Assembly (NCBI RefSeq): GCF_018130215.1
Contig: NZ_JAFCKQ010000068.1
Coordinates: 1 to 32,439 of the forward strand
DNA: 32,439 bases
DNA from: Bradyrhizobium jicamae
Lineage (GTDB): Bacteria > Pseudomonadota > Alphaproteobacteria > Rhizobiales > Xanthobacteraceae
Direction of reading: 5' to 3'
Shown here: positions 31,914 to 32,439 of the stretch, in pieces
Layout: each line of letters opens with the position of its first letter
Position numbering within the stretch: position 1 is the first letter of the stretch
Program-made: the position numbers and the translations under genes
Notes under the pieces: generated by a model
Databases searched by the model: none
What the model was told of the DNA's origin: nothing
The model's input: the letters and a program-made list of their open reading frames with translations, nothing else

Positions 31914-32312
31914 ATGATGAATACTCAACAGCAGCCAAGGGCCTCGGTCTTTGCCATTATTCTCAAGCTCTCATCTGAGTTCACCGCGCAAATCGCTCGT
32001 CCCGGAGTTGGGGCCGCCGTGGTGAAGGCCACCAGAGTAGGCCAGGCCCCCACCGTTGAGGAATTGATGACCTTGGGGCAAACAGAAGAATTTGCGAGAC
32101 TGTTTTCCGAGCGGCTCGGCTATCTGGTACGGCTGCAGCAAGCTGGCGTCCTGCGTGCGGCCGGGCCTTTCGAGGGCCTGAAAGCAGGGATGTACCTCTG
32201 TAACGCTAACGACGAGCGCGAGGCGCGGCGCGTTTTGGAGGAGGATCCCCTATACAAGGCGGGCTTTATTGAGAATGACTTTTCAGTACACCGGTGGCTA
32301 ATCGCCATTTAG
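31914..32312 (+). CDS. YciI-like small protein
   Basis: A 132-residue protein. The C-terminal two thirds (RLQQAGVLRAAGPFEGLKAG, MYLCNANDEREARRVLEEDP, LYKAGFIENDFSVHRWLIAI) has the pattern of YciI/muconolactone-isomerase-like ferredoxin folds: G-P-x-x-G, a strand, a helix with D-E-x-E-A-R, and D-P-x-x-x-A-G. These proteins often assist ring-cleavage or dehalogenation pathways. It follows the second FAD monooxygenase and is probably in its operon. The N-terminus (MMNTQQQPRASVFAIIL) could start one ATG later. Confidence 0.75.
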   Translation: MMNTQQQPRASVFAIILKLSSEFTAQIARPGVGAAVVKATRVGQAPTVEELMTLGQTEEFARLFSERLGYLVRLQQAGVLRAAGPFEGLKAGMYLCNANDEREARRVLEEDPLYKAGFIENDFSVHRWLIAI

Positions 32313-32402
32313 AGCGGTTCACGGCTTGATTGAATCGGAAGGGATTCCCGATTTCGGACGACTATGATTCAAGATGCTGGCTGGGCTGGAGGCCAGCATC
32401 CG

Positions 32403-32439
32403 ATGGTCCGACCAATTTCCAATGATCTGCGTAAGCGGG
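32403..32439 (+). CDS. IS630-type transposase, N-terminal part, cut by window edge
   Basis: The last bases read ATG then VRPISNDLRKR, the start of IS630-family transposases (MxRPLSNDLRxR, leading into the HTH). Immediately upstream lies a 9-bp hairpin, GATGCTGGC / GCCAGCATC at 32373-32400, in the expected position of the element's left end. Only 12 codons are inside the window, so intactness cannot be judged. Confidence 0.65.
   Translation, partial: MVRPISNDLRKR

Noticed and set aside
1..32439. tRNA genes, rRNA, CRISPR arrays, riboswitches
   Set aside because: No cloverleaf with a conserved T-loop, no regularly spaced 25-40-base repeats and no known riboswitch core were found by eye; the TTCGAATC-like strings belong to IS5 ends.

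Overview
The window looks like chromosomal accessory DNA of a Bradyrhizobium-like alphaproteobacterium (Nitrobacteraceae). The evidence is high GC with GC-rich third codon positions, several copies of the TrpX/COG2984 (ABC_sub_bind, DUF534-type) substrate-binding protein family that is greatly expanded in those genomes, and families of degenerate intergenic repeats. No rRNA, tRNA or CRISPR array was seen. The genus is an inference from gene style, not a proven assignment.

Layout. 1-3.3 kb: two ATGA-coupled tiny genes, a small alpha/beta protein, an exported RidA-like protein and a SAM methyltransferase. 3.7-8.6 kb: an intact substrate-binding protein (SBP1), a cupin, a TetR regulator, an exported protein and a hypothetical protein. 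8.8-13 kb is a mobile-element-like island: a small serine recombinase with promoter and terminator, an iteron-like TGCACC array beside a perfect DnaA box, tiny membrane peptides (one behind an FNR/FixK-type box), a zinc-ribbon protein, a GGGACAT repeat cluster, and the mobile mystery protein A/B pair (Xre regulator plus Fic enzyme). The Xre gene is preceded by four operator-like palindromes at exact 33-bp intervals.

13-17.5 kb: a LysR remnant, then a metabolic unit (alpha/beta hydrolase, MFS exporter, DUF1993 protein) divergent from a LysR regulator. 17.7-25.8 kb is a graveyard of insertion sequences and five further SBP copies: SBP2 (dead), SBP3 and SBP4 (intact), SBP5 (cut by an IS5 remnant) and SBP6 (intact). 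SBP4 is bracketed by inverted copies of a MITE-like repeat. The stretch also holds a Tat-exported metallo-beta-lactamase-fold hydrolase, an IS1182-type remnant and a folD 3' fragment.

25.9-32.3 kb: a FAD monooxygenase co-directional with a branched-chain-amino-acid-type binding protein, divergent from a CadC-like winged-helix/TPR regulator; then a second, paralogous FAD monooxygenase with a small YciI-like protein. The right edge enters an IS630-type transposase.

How the genes may work together. The two best-supported catabolic units each pair enzymes with a divergent regulator (LysR at 16.5 kb; winged-helix/TPR at 28.4 kb). The SBP copies have no permease or ATPase in the window, so they must use a distant transporter or do something else. 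The most novel-looking signals are non-coding: the 33-bp phased operator array, the MITE bracket around an SBP gene, and the two iteron-like clusters.
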